In this document: positions 7,020 through 8,047 of the stretch, piece after piece
Position numbering within the stretch: position 1 is the first letter of the stretch
Layout of the letters: each line of letters begins with the position of its first letter
Source: Deltaproteobacteria bacterium
GTDB taxonomy: Bacteria > Desulfobacterota_C > Deferrisomatia > Deferrisomatales > JACRMM01
Length of the DNA: 8,047 bases
Direction: 5' to 3'
NCBI GenBank assembly: GCA_016218905.1
Contig: JACRCS010000890.1
Location: 1-8,047, forward strand
Translations under genes and position numbers: made by a program
Notes under the pieces: model-generated
What the model saw: the letters and a program-made list of their open reading frames with translations, nothing else
Databases searched by the model: none
What the model was told of the DNA's origin: nothing

Positions 7020-7062
7020 CCTCTCCGAGCACGGGCACGGCGGGACCGGGCGACCGGAGAGG
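7020..7062 (+). terminator. Weak candidate hairpin after the FGE-like gene
   Basis: CCTCTCCG (7020-7027) and CGGAGAGG (7055-7062) are perfect 8-bp arms around a 27-base GC-rich loop, 20 bases past the stop at 6999. No T-run follows, so intrinsic termination is doubtful. It is the only structure between this gene and the aldolase fragment. Confidence 0.2.
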
Positions 7063-7100
7063 GCGGGGCGGAAGGCGGATCCAGTAGCAGGATAGCGATC

Positions 7101-7155
7101 TCGACGGGTCCCAGTGCGAATCCGCTTCGTGACCCACAAGGACGTGAGCGCGGCT
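7101..7155 (+). pseudogene. Fragment of a second threonine aldolase gene, frameshifted
   Basis: Bases 7120-7154 match 1042-1076 of the intact aldolase gene at 34 of 35 positions and encode RIRFVTHKDVSAA. Similarity extends upstream to 7101 if one extra T (7115) is skipped: the reading is then STGPRRIRFVTHKDVSAA against ATGPRRIRFVTHKDVSAA. Most remaining differences are at third codon positions (ACC/ACG, GGC/GGT, CCG/CCC, CGG/CGA, GTC/GTG, GCG/GCT). That pattern indicates a homologue that diverged under selection before it was broken, not a fresh duplication of the neighbouring gene. After GCT 7155 the similarity stops abruptly; no aldolase sequence was found before 7101. Confidence 0.75.
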
Positions 7156-7182
7156 ATGGACCACACCGGGCGGCCAGCCGCA

Positions 7183-7211
7183 TTGACCTATAGAAATAAT
7201 TTCCATAAGAT
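7183..7211 (+). promoter_or_regulatory. Sigma70 promoter predicting a leaderless DUF4160 transcript
   Basis: TTGACC (7183-7188) and TAAGAT (7206-7211) are separated by exactly 17 AT-rich bases in otherwise GC-rich DNA. The start site should fall 6-8 bases after the -10, at about 7217-7219, which is the ATG at 7218 itself. No Shine-Dalgarno sequence precedes that ATG, which fits leaderless translation. Confidence 0.65.
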
Positions 7212-7217
7212 TGCTCC

Positions 7218-7448
7218 ATGACGACCAAGCATCGCTTCCGCAATCGGTACCGGCTGCAGGTACGCGAGAAGGACCACCCGCCCATGCACGTGCATCTCGT
7301 GGGTGGCTCGGTCGACGTCGGTATCAGCTTGGAAACTCTGACGGTCACCGAAGGTCATTGCCCGAGCCACCTGGAAGCCGAGGTGCTCGATTGGGTCCGC
7401 GAACACCTCGAGGAACTGATACAGGAGTGGAAAAGATGGCATCCATGA
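7218..7448 (+). CDS. DUF4160 domain protein
   Basis: This 76-aa protein is a complete DUF4160 domain: an N-terminal strand pair (RFRNRYRLQVREKD), the signature DHPPMHVHLVGG (19-30; compare 'EPPHVHV' in the family), a second strand region (VDVGISLETLTVT) and a C-terminal helix in which REHLEELIQEWKRW (61-74) is diagnostic. The biochemical role of DUF4160 is not established. It very often sits directly before a DUF2442 gene, as here, and such pairs have been suspected of being toxin-antitoxin-like. The start has no ribosome binding site and coincides with the predicted transcription start. The stop region overlaps the next gene by 13 bases (ATG 7436) or by 4 (ATGA at 7445). Confidence 0.88.
   Translation: MTTKHRFRNRYRLQVREKDHPPMHVHLVGGSVDVGISLETLTVTEGHCPSHLEAEVLDWVREHLEELIQEWKRWHP
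7423..7427 (+). promoter_or_regulatory. Ribosome binding site for the DUF2442 gene
   Basis: AGGAG lies inside the end of the DUF4160 gene, 8 bases before ATG 7436 and 17 before ATG 7445. Spacing favours 7436, although 7445 forms the classical ATGA overlap. Confidence 0.55.
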
Positions 7449-7885
7449 AGCGCCCTCGGTTGAAGGCGGTCGCCGCGCTGCCTGACTATCGGCTCGATCT
7501 GACGTTCGTCGACGGCAGCCGTCACTTCGTCTCCCTCGCCAATGACGTCGAACGCCTCCCTGGCCTTTCGCCGCTGAAAGACCCCGAGGCGTTTGCTGGT
7601 GCGCAGGTCATCGAGGGAGAAGGATGGACAGTAGAGTGGGAAGCCTTCGATATCCAGATCGGTGCCGACACTTTGCTATTAGAAGCCCTGGCGCAAACCG
7701 AAACCGATGACAACACTCGTACCTTCTTGTCTTGGCGTGCTCGCAACGGGCTTTCGCTGGCAGAGGCCGGCCGAGCTCTCGGTCTCACCCCGAGAACGAT
7801 AAGCGCCTACGGCACGGGAGCCCGCAAGGTTCCTCGATATATTGCTCTGGCGTGCAAAGGCTGGGAAGCGGAACGGGCCCATTAG
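7436..7885 (+). CDS. DUF2442 domain protein with C-terminal helix-turn-helix
   Basis: The 149-aa product has two parts. Residues about 5-80 form a DUF2442 domain: PRLKAVAALPDYRLDLTF, DGSRHFVSLAND, LSPLKDPEAFAGAQVIEGEG and VEWEAFDIQIGADTL. Residues about 95-147 form a Cro/XRE-like helix-turn-helix: FLSWRARNGLSLAEAGRALG with LTPRTISAYGTGARKVPRYI supplying the recognition helix and the following turn. Fused DUF2442-HTH proteins behind DUF4160 are a recurring arrangement, and the HTH suggests this member autoregulates the operon and would be the antitoxin if the pair is a TA system. Translation is coupled to the upstream gene by overlap. Start 7436 is preferred for its AGGAG spacing; 7445 would remove three residues. 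Confidence 0.87.
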   Translation: MASMKRPRLKAVAALPDYRLDLTFVDGSRHFVSLANDVERLPGLSPLKDPEAFAGAQVIEGEGWTVEWEAFDIQIGADTLLLEALAQTETDDNTRTFLSWRARNGLSLAEAGRALGLTPRTISAYGTGARKVPRYIALACKGWEAERAH

Positions 7886-7894
7886 CCGGGTAGG

Positions 7895-7910
7895 GTGGGT
7901 CTTGACCCAC
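7895..7910. repeat. Perfect palindrome GTGGGTC-TT-GACCCAC
   Basis: Seven-base arms around TT begin 10 bases after the DUF2442 stop, within TAGGGTGGGTCTTGACCCACTG. Dispersed repeats of the form 'GTAGGGTGGGT-N-ACCCACC' are familiar from several bacterial lineages, so this may be one copy. It could also act as a weak terminator hairpin or operator. No T-run follows and no second copy occurs in the window. Confidence 0.4.
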
Positions 7911-7937
7911 TGCTGTCCAAGAACGGATAGCGTGATT

Positions 7938-8047
7938 TCAGGCAGGTGACGGCGCGGGACGCGGATCCCACGTTTGCGGCCAGGCTTCGGCCGCCGTGAC
8001 CGTCGGCAGCTGTCCAAAGTCGAAGCCCGGCAGGTGAGCCTGAGGAT
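7938..8047 (-). CDS. Possible 3' end of a minus-strand gene (partial)
   Basis: Read on the minus strand from the window edge, one frame stays open for 35 codons (PQAHLPGFDFGQLPTVTAAE then AWPQTWDPRPAPSPA) to a TGA at 7940-7938. The proline-rich end is plausible for a C-terminus and the composition is unlike random read-through, but no family is recognised. It would converge on the DUF2442 gene with the palindrome between them, a sensible place for a bidirectional hairpin. Support is weak because the upstream part lies outside the window. Confidence 0.25.
   Translation of the reverse strand, partial: PQAHLPGFDFGQLPTVTAAEAWPQTWDPRPAPSPA

Noticed and set aside
7020..7062. Firm rho-independent terminator after the FGE-like gene
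   Set aside because: The stem is good but the loop is 27 bases and no T-run follows; kept only as a low-confidence candidate.

Overview
The window is a GC-rich bacterial chromosome segment (most genes roughly 63-70% GC by eye) with strong Shine-Dalgarno sites. Every gene I can support reads on the + strand, except a possible partial gene at the right edge. Gene content (low-specificity threonine aldolase, DUF6880-like solenoid protein, secreted formylglycine-generating-enzyme-like protein, several PIN/VapC cassettes, REP-associated transposase debris) suits a large-genome environmental bacterium such as Myxococcota/Desulfobacterota or Acidobacteriota. That placement is inference; no phylogenetic marker is present.

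Layout. 1-48: tail of an upstream gene. 91-1128: threonine aldolase with a complete PLP site. 1129-1477: about 350 bases without a supported gene, with a REP-like motif near its end. 1478-2214: a FitAB/VapBC-type toxin-antitoxin operon with a near-consensus sigma70 promoter carrying two short palindromes. 2271-3623: a DUF6880-like helical-repeat protein, followed by a 37-codon ORF that looks like the surviving N-terminus of a larger protein. 3828-4525: a second PIN-domain toxin, placed upstream of its small presumed antitoxin. 4500-4769: remnant of a REP-associated tyrosine transposase. 4770-5414: about 650 bases with no convincing gene. 5428-6999: an exported 523-aa protein joining a cysteine-rich phospholipase-A2-like module to a C-type-lectin-like FGE-sulfatase domain. 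7101-7155: a frameshifted fragment of a second threonine aldolase gene. 7218-7885: a DUF4160 + DUF2442/HTH pair behind a promoter that predicts a leaderless transcript. 7886-8047: a short perfect palindrome and possibly the 3' end of a minus-strand gene.

The window reads as an accessory region: three toxin-antitoxin or TA-like cassettes, at least three gene fragments and one transposase remnant among a few long genes. I see no clear multi-gene pathway or defence island. The observations most worth following are the PLA2-like/FGE-like secreted fusion with its internal composition break, the second aldolase fragment, the PIN cassette lying directly against a truncated gene, and the leaderless DUF4160 promoter.
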